DNA of 64,000 nt from Puniceicoccus vermicola (GCF_014230055.1 NZ_JACHVA010000082.1:1-64000), one strand, 5' to 3'; shown: positions 1-6,850, counted from the stretch's first letter. The notes: generated by a model not told the origin, from the letters alone. Translations and numbers: made by a program.

Positions 1-1
1 A

Positions 2-472
2 CTCGCTCATCACTTCACGGGCCTTTGCCGTGAGATTGCTCCCGAGATTACCCGCAACAGCGGACTCCTGGCGATCCTGCGAACCCGACCCGGGCGCCTC
101 TCGCAAAAACAGATCCGACGCCGTCAGGAACTCTTCGACAAGCACCCAACCCTCGAGCCCCTCTATCTCAAACGATGGCAAATCCACTCCCTTCTCTGCC
201 AGAAGTCCTGCACAGCAAAGAAGTGTCGATCAAATGCCAAAGAGCTCTATCGACATATCGAAGAACTACAACAACAGGGCTTTGCACAACTCAAAACCCT
301 CGCCAAGACCCTCCAACAATGGATCGAGCCCATCGCCACCATGTGGCGATTTACCAAAAACAATGCCATCACCGAAGGCTTCCACAGAAAAATGAAACTC
401 ATCCAAAGAAGAGCCTTCGGCTTCAGAAACTTTGAAAATTACCGACTGCGCGTCCTCGCTCAGTGCCAATGA
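2..472 (+). CDS. ISL3-family transposase, C-terminal part
   Basis: This open frame enters from the left window edge and stops at 470-472, giving about 156 residues with no start inside the window. The end carries the pattern of the ISL3 DDE transposase C-terminus: a Trp-rich helix (W-I-E-P-I), then TKNNAITEGFHRKMK and RRAFGFRNFENYRLRV, where the Glu of TEG is the expected last acidic catalytic residue. It would cut and paste its own IS. The two ORFs starting with ATG in this stretch lie in other frames and are shadows. Whether the upstream part is intact cannot be seen. Confidence 0.85.
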   Translation, partial: LAHHFTGLCREIAPEITRNSGLLAILRTRPGRLSQKQIRRRQELFDKHPTLEPLYLKRWQIHSLLCQKSCTAKKCRSNAKELYRHIEELQQQGFAQLKTLAKTLQQWIEPIATMWRFTKNNAITEGFHRKMKLIQRRAFGFRNFENYRLRVLAQCQ

Positions 473-513
473 ACACACACAATAATCCTAAAGAAAAATA
501 ATCACAAATTATG

Positions 514-573
514 CCCGGTCCCCAAACTTTGGAGTAGACCCACCCCCGGTCCCCACACTTTGGAGTAGACCCA
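514..573. repeat. Two tandem 29-bp copies of a probable IS terminal sequence
   Basis: Positions 514-542 and 545-573 are nearly identical, reading CCCGGTCCCCAMACTTTGGA and onward to GTAGACCCA, with one mismatch and a 2-base spacer. They lie 41 bases after the transposase stop and 3 bases before the tRNA 3' end. The first copy is probably the right inverted repeat of the ISL3-type element; the second may be the end of a lost or nested copy. The left end is outside the window. Confidence 0.55.
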
Positions 574-576
574 GCA

Positions 577-651
577 TGGTGCGGGCGGAGGGAGTCGAAC
601 CCTCGTCTCAACCTTGGGAAGGTCACATAATAGCCGTTATACGACGCCCGC
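577..651 (-). tRNA. tRNA-Gly (anticodon CCC), CCA end encoded
   Basis: Read on the minus strand, the acceptor stem GCGGGCG pairs with CGCCCGC, followed by discriminator A and an encoded CCA (579-577). The anticodon loop is TTCCCAA, so the anticodon is CCC (glycine codon GGG). The T loop has the normal TTCGACT. The 5' half (618-651) is supplied by the adjacent prophage, because the same 34 bases recur at 25231-25264. The gene is therefore intact in sequence, but its upstream DNA is now phage DNA. Confidence 0.93.
618..651. other. attL: left attachment core of the prophage
   Basis: This 34-bp segment is the 5' half of tRNA-Gly, from the 5' terminus into the anticodon loop, and it matches 25231-25264 exactly. 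The integrase gene starts 132 bases away. Exact direct repeats flanking an integrase-bearing segment define the crossover region. Confidence 0.9.
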
Positions 652-699
652 TTTAACTTGCTGATTTTCAGCTACTTACGAAACTATTCTTTTGGAAAT

Positions 700-715
700 T
701 GCTCAAAATTGAGCA
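700..715. promoter_or_regulatory. Perfect inverted repeat upstream of the integrase
   Basis: TGCTCAA, AA, TTGAGCA is a perfect 7+2+7 palindrome between attL and int. Its size and place suit an operator or an excisionase/accessory binding site. This is inferred from position only. Confidence 0.4.
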
Positions 716-741
716 GAATTTAGCCAATATTTTCCAGTTTT

Positions 742-769
742 TAGCACTTGTAGCACTTGGAGTAGCACT
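742..769 (+). repeat. Three TAGCACT direct repeats, probable integrase arm sites (left)
   Basis: TAGCACT occurs at 742-748, 751-757 and 763-769. It recurs in the same orientation at 25171-25177 and 25182-25188, just inside attR. Short direct repeats at both ends of the element, away from the core, are the usual layout of arm-type sites for tyrosine integrases. Confidence 0.55.
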
Positions 770-783
770 CCAGTTTGGGACCA

Positions 784-1974
784 ATGAAAGCGACGATCCC
801 AAAGATTCAGAAGAAGAAATATCCAAGTGGAAAACCATATTGGCTAGTGTCCTTTTCCGCAGATGGGAAGCAAGTCAGAAAAAAGTTCACGGATCAAAAT
901 TCAGCCGATGAATTCAAGCGAAATCAAGTTAGGCGCTATCATGGAGGTCTGAGTTTGGGCGCTCAGGATGAGGCGAGGGAGGGATACGAGATATTTCGGG
1001 CGAAATGGGGGGTTCACCCAAGTTTGGAGAATCTGGGATTTGCCGATTTTGTGCGTCAGGCGCTGGAAACATATCAGCCGCCCAAGGGGGATCTGGAGGA
1101 GATAGTACGGGAATTTCTGAGAATCAAAAAAACTCAGGGGCTAAGAACTATCACTTTGGAGCAAATCGAAAGGTATATGTTCTGCTTCTTGGATGCGTTT
1201 CGAGGTGTAGACCTTGCCCGAATCTCCAAGGCTGATCTTGAGGACTATTTATTTCAGCCAAACGCCGCAGGGAAAAAGAAACCAAATCAGAATGAGATCG
1301 ACACGATACGGAGCTTTTTCAATTGGGCCACGGGCGAATCTCCAAAGACCCCGATTGAGAAACCTATTCTTACAAATAATCCTTTTCGGGGCTGGGTATC
1401 GAGGCGAAAGGACAAAGAAGCCCTGATCGCCGTTCATGACTATGAGGAGTGCCAATTGCTACTTGAGGAGGCGACAAATTGCGGGGGGCAGAAAATGGTT
1501 GCGTGGATGCTTCATACGGGAATGCGGCCAACGGAATCGGTCAAGTTTTGGAAGGTGTACAGCTGGGCGAATATCGACAGAAAAAATGGGCTTATCCATG
1601 TGCCAGGAGCGGTGAGTAAAACAAGGAGGCCCCGCGAGATCGTTATTAGCCCCGCATTAGCGGCATGGTTGGACTTCTACGACGGGGAAAAGTTTTTCAC
1701 GTTTAAAAATGAAAAAACTTGGGCATGGCACTATGTCCAAATCCGAAAGGTTATTCCCGAGAAAAAGCGGGCTAAGGATACGCTGAGGCATACCAAGATA
1801 TCAGTTATGATCCGTGAGGGGGTGCCCATCGATGTTGTTGCAGCGCAAATGGGCAATAGCAGGGAGATTATTCAGAATCATTATTTGCGCCTTATGAGCG
1901 AGGAGGAGGCCGAAAAAATTGCAAACCTCACTCCCGAGCAAGTTCCCGCTCACGATCCCCGCAAGCGGAAATAA
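784..1974 (+). CDS. int: Tyrosine-type site-specific integrase
   Basis: A 396-residue recombinase expected to catalyse integration and excision of the prophage at tRNA-Gly. The N-terminus (about 1-60) is a basic, arm-binding-like domain with a G-K-P-Y-W-L-V-S-F pattern. A SAM-like core-binding domain follows (about 105-200), then the catalytic domain with Arg near 248 (TGMRPTES), Arg335-His336 in TLRHTKIS and the Tyr nucleophile near 367 in NHYLRL. The first residue of the usual HxxR box is Asp rather than His. ATG at 784 is chosen over an in-frame TTG at 775. Its 3' end overlaps the convergent small HTH gene by 25 bases. Confidence 0.93.
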   Translation: MKATIPKIQKKKYPSGKPYWLVSFSADGKQVRKKFTDQNSADEFKRNQVRRYHGGLSLGAQDEAREGYEIFRAKWGVHPSLENLGFADFVRQALETYQPPKGDLEEIVREFLRIKKTQGLRTITLEQIERYMFCFLDAFRGVDLARISKADLEDYLFQPNAAGKKKPNQNEIDTIRSFFNWATGESPKTPIEKPILTNNPFRGWVSRRKDKEALIAVHDYEECQLLLEEATNCGGQKMVAWMLHTGMRPTESVKFWKVYSWANIDRKNGLIHVPGAVSKTRRPREIVISPALAAWLDFYDGEKFFTFKNEKTWAWHYVQIRKVIPEKKRAKDTLRHTKISVMIREGVPIDVVAAQMGNSREIIQNHYLRLMSEEEAEKIANLTPEQVPAHDPRKRK

Positions 1975-2153
1975 CGTTCCAGTTGTCCGGTCTCCCAGCG
2001 TAAGATCTTTCTTCCCGCGCCGATTTGATCTGCCCCAAGGAGGGGTGGGGGAAGCTGGCCACGGCGGCGCATTCGGTCCACCGTTGAAGATGAAACCCCT
2101 AGCATCTGTGCTAGATCATCTTTAGTGAGGAGTTCCATTGCGGATGCGTTCAA
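1950..2153 (-). CDS. AlpA/excisionase-like helix-turn-helix protein
   Basis: A 67-residue protein (62 if the second ATG at 2138 is used) made almost wholly of a MerR-like winged HTH: LTKDDLAQMLGVSSSTVDRM, then a wing with R-R-G-Q-L-P-P-P and R-K-I-L-R-W. This is the architecture of AlpA or phage excisionase proteins, which bend att DNA or regulate int. The position tail-to-tail with the integrase supports such a role. It overlaps the start-side gene (2122-2490) on the same strand, so the two are probably co-translated. Assignment as an excisionase rather than a repressor is inference. Confidence 0.7.
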   Translation of the reverse strand: MNASAMELLTKDDLAQMLGVSSSTVDRMRRRGQLPPPLLGADQIGAGRKILRWETGQLERYFRLRGS

Positions 2154-2490
2154 TTCTTTCCAGTTCTTGTTCGTACGCTGCCTTCTTGGCTATTGTTAGC
2201 TGCTTTTCTTTTTTGATATACTTCAAAAAGCTGTTGTAAATTGTTGAATAAAAATATGATACGGGGTTTTTCCTTGTGTTTATATCAAACTTTTTCGTAG
2301 CTACTGCATTGATACAACGCTCCAGCGCGTATCCCTTCATTTCGTCTAAATACGAATAATCTTTGAAATTCTTCCGGCTCCCAGTCTTTCCAATCAAATC
2401 GGTAATGATGACTCCAAGGCAGGGGGAGAATACGTCATTCTCATAATATCGGCGAAGTTCGCCCAAAAATTCACGGTTTGAGATCCTCAT
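2122..2490 (-). CDS. Phage late sigma factor, T4 gp55-like
   Basis: A 122-residue protein whose middle resembles T4 gp55, the sigma factor for late transcription. Matching elements in order: an N-terminal NREFL helix, SRKNFKDYSYLDEMKGYALE (T4: a KRFNF-GYT-EMIADGIE pattern), a KFD segment, NPVSYFYSTIYNSFLKYIKKE (T4: NPHAYIT-NAF-IKKERK) and a basic tail. Such proteins contact host core RNA polymerase and recognise only a -10-like element (TATAAATA in T4). It overlaps the upstream polymerase gene by 4 bases (ATGA), so both sit in one minus-strand operon. Its likely targets are the GTAAATA boxes before late genes. Based on motif reading, not on a search. Confidence 0.72.
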   Translation of the reverse strand: MRISNREFLGELRRYYENDVFSPCLGVIITDLIGKTGSRKNFKDYSYLDEMKGYALERCINAVATKKFDINTRKNPVSYFYSTIYNSFLKYIKKEKQLTIAKKAAYEQELERIERIRNGTPH

Positions 2491-3587
2491 GAGACTTTTA
2501 GTTGGGGTTCAATACCCGTTGTTTCGAAGCACTCGTTCCAAAGGTATTGAGTGGTTAGGCCGATAGACGAAGATCCAACTCGAATGGAATCATGGATCGT
2601 CAGGCAGGGGATGTTGAGTTGGCGCAATTTCTCGACCACCGAAAAGATTATCTGGGACTCCTTTTTCTGAAGCAGACAGGCGAAATAGCTATTTCCCGTC
2701 TTTTCCTCGCCCTTCCCGTTGGGGTTAGCTTCTTTGAGGTCGAAAATAATTTGCCATAGTTCAGGGAGTTTTTCTTTCAGTTTTTTGCCATAGGAGCCGT
2801 TCATATATTTCGCTGCTCCAAACAGGATAGATCGGTAGGCTTTCTTTTTGACCTCATCCCGAGATTCGTCCTCGCCGAAAATATCAATGTAAAAATCTCC
2901 CTTTTGAATGAGGAGAATATATTTCTCCTTCTCCGTGGAATTCGCCGGATAAAGGGTGGCGAGCAAGTAGGGTTGACAGCAAGCTATGTCTACTTCTTGC
3001 GTCTTTTCGCCCCCGAGAAGGGCTTGTGAGCGGATCGAGGAGGGTTGGAGCGCAAAAGGGTAGTAAAGCCTTCCTGTGGGGCTCAGGGTGTGATCAAAAC
3101 ACTTAGCTAAGGTGTGGTAGTCCTCGCAGTTCAGTTCCAACACGTCCAATGAGCCTAGAACATGCTGGTATCGGGACCGGGTGTCTGGTCCTCGTTTGAC
3201 CTTGCAAGAATAAGCCGCCTTCCGGGATAGGGTTGAAGCGCCCCGCAGTTTTTCGATCTTTTTTGAAATTTTCCCCCTAGGGTCTAGCTCGTGAGGAGCC
3301 ATTTTTGCCGAAGCGTAGGGTTCGCACAGTTCATAATGATAGCATTTTTTTCCTTTTTTGTAGCTTCCATCGTTTTTTATTATCTTATTTTTCTTTAAAT
3401 AGCTCATTGCTGGCCCGTATTGGCGGGTTCCAAGCATTTTAACTAGGGAGGAGCTAGGCAGGTAGACATACTCATTTTTATAAATTCGTTTAAAAAATAG
3501 AATTTGATGAACGACGTAGGCGCAATGGTCAATTAGGCCAGTCGGACAGCCTTCATAGGAAAGGTTTTTTGGTTTTAATAACTTCAT
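2487..3587 (-). CDS. Short family-A-like nucleic-acid polymerase (replication protein)
   Basis: A 366-residue protein with a spaced set of single-subunit polymerase palm motifs. Motif A-like QEVDIACCQPYLLA contains Asp200; motif B-like RDEVKKKAYRSILFG has Arg243, Lys247/248 and Phe256-Gly257; motif C-like IPCLTIHDSI has His332-Asp333-Ser334. A GRLYYPF segment near 172 precedes motif A. These correspond to the D, R-K-YG and HD residues of PolA and T7-like polymerases. Those families are usually 600-900 residues, so this is unusually small and has no visible exonuclease domain. The first 120 residues may be a winged-helix DNA-binding part. It probably replicates or primes the phage genome. DNA versus RNA polymerase cannot be decided here. 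Confidence 0.6.
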   Translation of the reverse strand: MKLLKPKNLSYEGCPTGLIDHCAYVVHQILFFKRIYKNEYVYLPSSSLVKMLGTRQYGPAMSYLKKNKIIKNDGSYKKGKKCYHYELCEPYASAKMAPHELDPRGKISKKIEKLRGASTLSRKAAYSCKVKRGPDTRSRYQHVLGSLDVLELNCEDYHTLAKCFDHTLSPTGRLYYPFALQPSSIRSQALLGGEKTQEVDIACCQPYLLATLYPANSTEKEKYILLIQKGDFYIDIFGEDESRDEVKKKAYRSILFGAAKYMNGSYGKKLKEKLPELWQIIFDLKEANPNGKGEEKTGNSYFACLLQKKESQIIFSVVEKLRQLNIPCLTIHDSIRVGSSSIGLTTQYLWNECFETTGIEPQLKVS

Positions 3588-4077
3588 ACCCGGTATTACA
3601 CTTTTTTAGTGCCTTCGTGACGCAAAATTTGAACTTTTTTCTTCATTTTTCTAATTATCAAGGCGAGGTCCGGATTTTTCATCGATTTTTTGAAGAAATT
3701 TCCATAAATTCTGCAAAGTGTTGATAATTAGCAAAATAAAGAACATTTATTTTTTGAGCGAAAAAGCCCTTATAATTTCGTAAATGCTTAAGCCCAAGGG
3801 CTTTATTCCCGAAGGGAATACAAAATGTCTATTATTATGTTATTGTTAAGTATATATATTTGTACTGTTATAGTATAAGTATTGTTATCATATTATTATA
3901 TTATTAAGTATGTTAGTATTGTTGTTTTGTATTTTTTAAGTAGTAAAAAAGTAGCCGGATTTTCTTTGAGTTATTTAAATTTTACGGAAAAACTGGTCTT
4001 CGATAACAGAAACTCAATTATTTTTAATTATTTTCGGAAATCCCTTCACAAAATTTTTCGTAAGTGTAATAACTTAT
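3588..4077. other. Very AT-rich intergenic region with twin hairpins; candidate origin/control region
   Basis: About 490 bases separate the leftward early operon from the rightward one. Two adjacent hairpins stand out: AAGCCC-AA-GGGCTT at 3790-3803 and TATTCCC-GAA-GGGAATA at 3804-3820. A run made almost only of A and T follows, with ATTATTA and TATTGTT repeats to about 3915. An ORF of 71 codons at 3882-4097 is Ile/Tyr/Leu-rich, as AT-rich noise would be, and is not called. The place between divergent operons beside a polymerase gene suits divergent promoters or a replication origin. Confidence 0.4.
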
Positions 4078-4599
4078 ATGGCACTTCGAAAAATTAATTC
4101 AAATTACTCCGCCGATTACTGGCAAAAAACAAAAGCTTGGGCTGACCGTTTTACTCCCGCTGCGAAACGAATTTTGGGCGAATACCTTATTTCCGATTCC
4201 TCGTTCGACGACGACATGAAAAAAGGTTTCGACCTTGAGGTGAAGTCTGCGACATTCGCGCTCCGAGTGCGGAAGCATTCCTATTTTGCTAACCCCAGAA
4301 CGCGAGGTGACATCACCATTCGAACCTCGTGCAACGCGACTGAAACTGAGATCGATAAGCTCAAGACGGGCCGATGCGCTGATTACTATTTTCTTGGCTA
4401 TGCAGCTAAAGAAGGGGCGGATCTCGCAGAATGGGTGATTTTGGATACCCGAAAGCTCGCTGATTTTCTCGTGAAGCACGAGGCCGATTATCAGCCCATC
4501 CGTTCTTCTGCCAATGGAACCAGCTTCATCTGCATCAACGTTCGAGATCTGCCCGGAGAAGCCATTTTTGCCGCATCGGAGGGGTTGTCATGGAGCTGA
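4078..4599 (+). CDS. Phage PD-(D/E)XK-like nuclease family protein
   Basis: A 173-residue protein resembling a family common in phage early regions: an N-terminal YWQKTKAWADRFTPAAKRIL helix, then DMKKGFDLEVKSA, RVRKHSYF, a GDITIRTS strand, and TEIDKLKTGRCADYYFLGYA. The D-L-E-V-K segment (about 53-57) fits the acidic-x-Lys core of PD-(D/E)XK nucleases. It may act in recombination or DNA degradation during infection, but the substrate is unknown. It starts at ATG 4078 and overlaps the next small gene by 10 bases. Confidence 0.55.
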   Translation: MALRKINSNYSADYWQKTKAWADRFTPAAKRILGEYLISDSSFDDDMKKGFDLEVKSATFALRVRKHSYFANPRTRGDITIRTSCNATETEIDKLKTGRCADYYFLGYAAKEGADLAEWVILDTRKLADFLVKHEADYQPIRSSANGTSFICINVRDLPGEAIFAASEGLSWS

Positions 4600-4724
4600 T
4601 TGTTGCTGGTTTTTTCCTGTCTTTGGGATTGGGCTTGGTTTTCGCGCTCGGACAAAGCCGAAAGGAGAAACGATTTTTGTTTCTTCTTCTACTATTGGGG
4701 ATATGGGCAGGAGGTCTGATATGA
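4590..4724 (+). CDS. 44-residue single-pass membrane protein
   Basis: A small gene that starts at ATG 4590 behind GGAGGGG and ends at TGA 4722-4724. It encodes MELIVAGFFLSLGLGLVFAL, then a short basic stretch (GQSRKEKR) and a second hydrophobic run (FLFLLLLLGIWAGGLI). That makes two short membrane segments with a positive turn. It overlaps the previous gene by 10 bases and the next by 4 bases (ATGA), which supports real translation. The function is unknown. Confidence 0.55.
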   Translation: MELIVAGFFLSLGLGLVFALGQSRKEKRFLFLLLLLGIWAGGLI

Positions 4725-5077
4725 GCGAGCTCTACGATCCAATTTTGCAGCTTTTCGAATGGATTGGGGAGAACGAGGGGAAAGAAGTTCCGCTGAGGTT
4801 TGAATGCGTGTGCCAGTTCCTTTTTCCCGCCTTGGCAACCTATGAGTTGGATTTGCCAGCGGAACTGACAGACAAATTCCAGAAAAAATTTAATCTGAAA
4901 AAACGGAAATCCAGGAACAGGACAAAGGAAGCGAGAATTATTCAACTGGTTGGCTTGCTGGATCGGGCTATCCAGAAAAATGAAGGGGAGGTGCCTGAGC
5001 CCGTGTTGACGACGCTAAAGCGATTGTCAGGAGGTAGGAGGCTGAGATGCAGCTATCCGGGTTCCTGCGAGGGGTAA
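4721..5077 (+). CDS. Hypothetical phage early protein (118 aa)
   Basis: ATG 4721 is chosen because GCAGGAGGTCTGAT is a strong ribosome site just before it and the preceding small gene overlaps by ATGA. The open frame extends upstream to 4514, but that stretch is a shadow. The protein is helical and charged, with an acidic first half and a lysine/arginine-rich middle (KKFNLKKRKSRNR). No family was recognised. The stop lies inside the GGGGTAAATA box that precedes the next gene. Confidence 0.65.
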   Translation: MSELYDPILQLFEWIGENEGKEVPLRFECVCQFLFPALATYELDLPAELTDKFQKKFNLKKRKSRNRTKEARIIQLVGLLDRAIQKNEGEVPEPVLTTLKRLSGGRRLRCSYPGSCEG

Positions 5078-5080
5078 ATA
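5073..5080 (+). promoter_or_regulatory. GGTAAATA box, 6 bases before the start at 5087
   Basis: First plus-strand member of a prophage-wide set of (G/A)GTAAATA boxes. It overlaps the stop codon of the previous gene. The spacing suits a T4-late-like -10 element with transcription starting at or near the start codon. Confidence 0.5.
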
Positions 5081-5086
5081 TTTCCA

Positions 5087-5431
5087 ATGTATGGACATTG
5101 GGATATATCCGAAGTGGGGGAGTTTGATCCGGCCAATTTCTTTGGATTTGTCTACCAAATCAGTTTGTGGATCGGTGGGGAAACCTTCGTCTACATTGGA
5201 CGTAAGGCTTTTTCCTCCTCTCCAAAGTGGCAAAACTACAAATCCTCCTCCTCCAGCGTCAAAAATCTGAGGAGGGAAGCTGAGAAAGTGGAATATACGA
5301 TTCTTGAGCTTGCAAAGACCAAGCGGGAACTAACCTATCTGGAAGCCAAATATCTGTTTACGAATAACGTTTTGGAGAGTGACCGATTTTTGAATCGAAA
5401 TATTCTCGGGCGGTTCTTTTCGCAAAAATAG
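5087..5431 (+). CDS. GIY-YIG/Seg-like putative endonuclease
   Basis: A 114-residue protein with the phage form of the GIY-YIG fold: GFVYQI at about 20-25, then FVYIGRKAF at about 34-42, W-Q-N-Y-K-S-S, a helix K-N-L-R-R-E, and the C-terminal EAKYLFTNNVLESDRFLNRN block ending in ILGRFF. The last block, with conserved Glu and NNVL, is typical of T4 Seg-type relatives. It probably cuts DNA as a small phage nuclease. A free-standing homing role is possible. Confidence 0.68.
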   Translation: MYGHWDISEVGEFDPANFFGFVYQISLWIGGETFVYIGRKAFSSSPKWQNYKSSSSSVKNLRREAEKVEYTILELAKTKRELTYLEAKYLFTNNVLESDRFLNRNILGRFFSQK

Positions 5432-5441
5432 TAAGGTAGAT

Positions 5442-5966
5442 TTATTTCTTATATTTTGCTCGCTTGTTTATCTTTCTTGCAGCTTCTAGGTCAGTCACAA
5501 ACGATCTTAATTCTTCTACGTTTGGAGGGGTGCTCATTCGCAGGAATGATTTTATGTTTTGATCGAAAAATATTTCGATTTCGTCATGTGCCGAAGTAAA
5601 GAACGATAGTAATTCATCTGTGTAATGGTCTTGTTTTTCGGAGATCAAAACAAATTCCGGGGAAGGGAGGAGATGGTGTACTAGCCAATTTCGCTTGGAT
5701 GAAAGCTTGTTTAGAAGTTCGTTTCGGATTCCCTTCTTTTTGAGTTCTCGAAATTCTTCAATTAGCTCCCCCATTGATTTATTTCGGCATTTGGCAAGTT
5801 CGTCGGTGATTTTTTGGGAATTGTATTCTTTTGAGTATTTGTAGAAGCATACTGTTATTGCTAGTTTTAACTCAATTAATTGGCAAACAAATAAGCATCT
5901 ACCTATGTTTTCAAAGAAACGACGGTTGTGTTCGTTGTCTTCGTTAGGTTTTTGGTTGGTCTCCAT
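5442..5966 (-). CDS. HEPN-like protein with Rx4H motif (candidate RNase)
   Basis: A 174-residue, all-helical protein. Near residues 92-97 it has R-N-W-L-V-H, which matches the R(N)x3-4H signature of HEPN ribonucleases seen in abortive-infection and toxin proteins. The rest is helical and charged without signal peptide or membrane segment. It is the last gene of a three-gene minus-strand cassette (6850 to 5442) that is more AT-rich than the genes around it and opposes the structural operon. Such orientation is typical of prophage cargo. It shares the local pattern H-x-x-x-P-S with the first gene of the cassette. Toxicity or a defence role is inferred, not shown. Confidence 0.5.
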   Translation of the reverse strand: METNQKPNEDNEHNRRFFENIGRCLFVCQLIELKLAITVCFYKYSKEYNSQKITDELAKCRNKSMGELIEEFRELKKKGIRNELLNKLSSKRNWLVHHLLPSPEFVLISEKQDHYTDELLSFFTSAHDEIEIFFDQNIKSFLRMSTPPNVEELRSFVTDLEAARKINKRAKYKK

Positions 5967-5981
5967 AAGGTTTTGTGGGTT

Positions 5982-6326
5982 TTAAATCTTTTCGGTGTAT
6001 TCCTCTCCGATGATATTCTCGAATTTGCAGGTGAATAGAATTTTCTCTCCTTCTTTAATGTCGAAATGAGGGTAAATTTCTTCTCCCATGGGGTGCCAGC
6101 ATGGTTCTTTATCAGGAAAGGATTCTCGTCTTCCCCATCTTTTATGCTTGTAGCCTTGGTTGTCGGATAATTTAAACAGATAGTCTGACTCTGATAACTT
6201 TACGACTGCGACGTATTCAGTATCTTTTTCGCCGAAAATGTTATCATAATCAGATTCAATTTGGATTTTTTTAAATCCATACTTTTTTTCTTCTTTTGAT
6301 ATTTCTGATGAGTAAATGGGATTCAT
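5982..6326 (-). CDS. Hypothetical protein between two HEPN-like genes
   Basis: A 114-residue soluble protein of mostly predicted strands, acidic and rich in Lys/Glu, with a central aromatic and proline patch (KRWGRRESFPDKEPCWHP). Its ATG overlaps the stop of the upstream gene by 4 bases, so it is co-translated. No family was recognised. It could be the partner or antidote of one of its HEPN-like neighbours, but only gene order supports that. Confidence 0.55.
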   Translation of the reverse strand: MNPIYSSEISKEEKKYGFKKIQIESDYDNIFGEKDTEYVAVVKLSESDYLFKLSDNQGYKHKRWGRRESFPDKEPCWHPMGEEIYPHFDIKEGEKILFTCKFENIIGEEYTEKI

Positions 6327-6850
6327 GGAAGTTGATTGTTGGTGATTGGGTTTTGATTTATTCTGTCGAGGTTGTATTTATGGTTAGCGAGAATATATGT
6401 AAAAGAATTGTCTAAACAGAATTCTTTTTGTGTCGATAGATATTTGGATGCGGCTCCAATGTACTGTTTTCTTTTTTCTTCAAAATACTCTCCCATGGGA
6501 TTGAGGTCTTTTGTGTCCTGCATTCTTGCGGTATGATATTTTCCGCTAGGGTAGATGTGGTAGATTAGATCTTTCTCCTTTTTCGCTATTTCTTTTAGTT
6601 CTTCTGTGTCGAATAGATTGGGTTTACTTTCTTCAATTCTGGGAATAAGGTTGTCTATTGGCCCTTCTATAAGGGTGGTGAAAGTGGAATTAGCTAGTTT
6701 CTTATCCGTTATGTCTTCGTTCTCGCATACTATCAATGTCGCGATACAAGATTTAATTGCTTGGAGGTTTATGAGTGAGCGACCAATAATTTGATCAATT
6801 TCGATTTTGTAGTTCATGGCGATTTCCTGTTGGAGTTGTTGGGGAGTCAT
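6323..6850 (-). CDS. Degenerate HEPN-like paralogue, first gene of the cassette
   Basis: A 175-residue helical protein starting at ATG 6850 (MTPQQLQQEI). An upstream ATG at 6910 is possible but adds 20 hydrophobic, AT-coded residues. Near 92-98 it has EKDLIYH, in register with KRNWLVH of the 174-residue protein at 5442-5966, and both continue with P-S two or three residues after the His. The Arg and Asn of the active motif are replaced by Lys and Asp, so it may be an inactive partner. The similarity is short and needs a structure-level comparison. Confidence 0.45.
   Translation of the reverse strand: MTPQQLQQEIAMNYKIEIDQIIGRSLINLQAIKSCIATLIVCENEDITDKKLANSTFTTLIEGPIDNLIPRIEESKPNLFDTEELKEIAKKEKDLIYHIYPSGKYHTARMQDTKDLNPMGEYFEEKRKQYIGAASKYLSTQKEFCLDNSFTYILANHKYNLDRINQNPITNNQLP

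Noticed and set aside
3882-4097. 71-codon ORF in the early intergenic region
   Set aside because: Composition (Ile, Tyr, Leu, Phe, Asn) is what random A/T DNA gives, and there is no ribosome site or overlap with neighbours.
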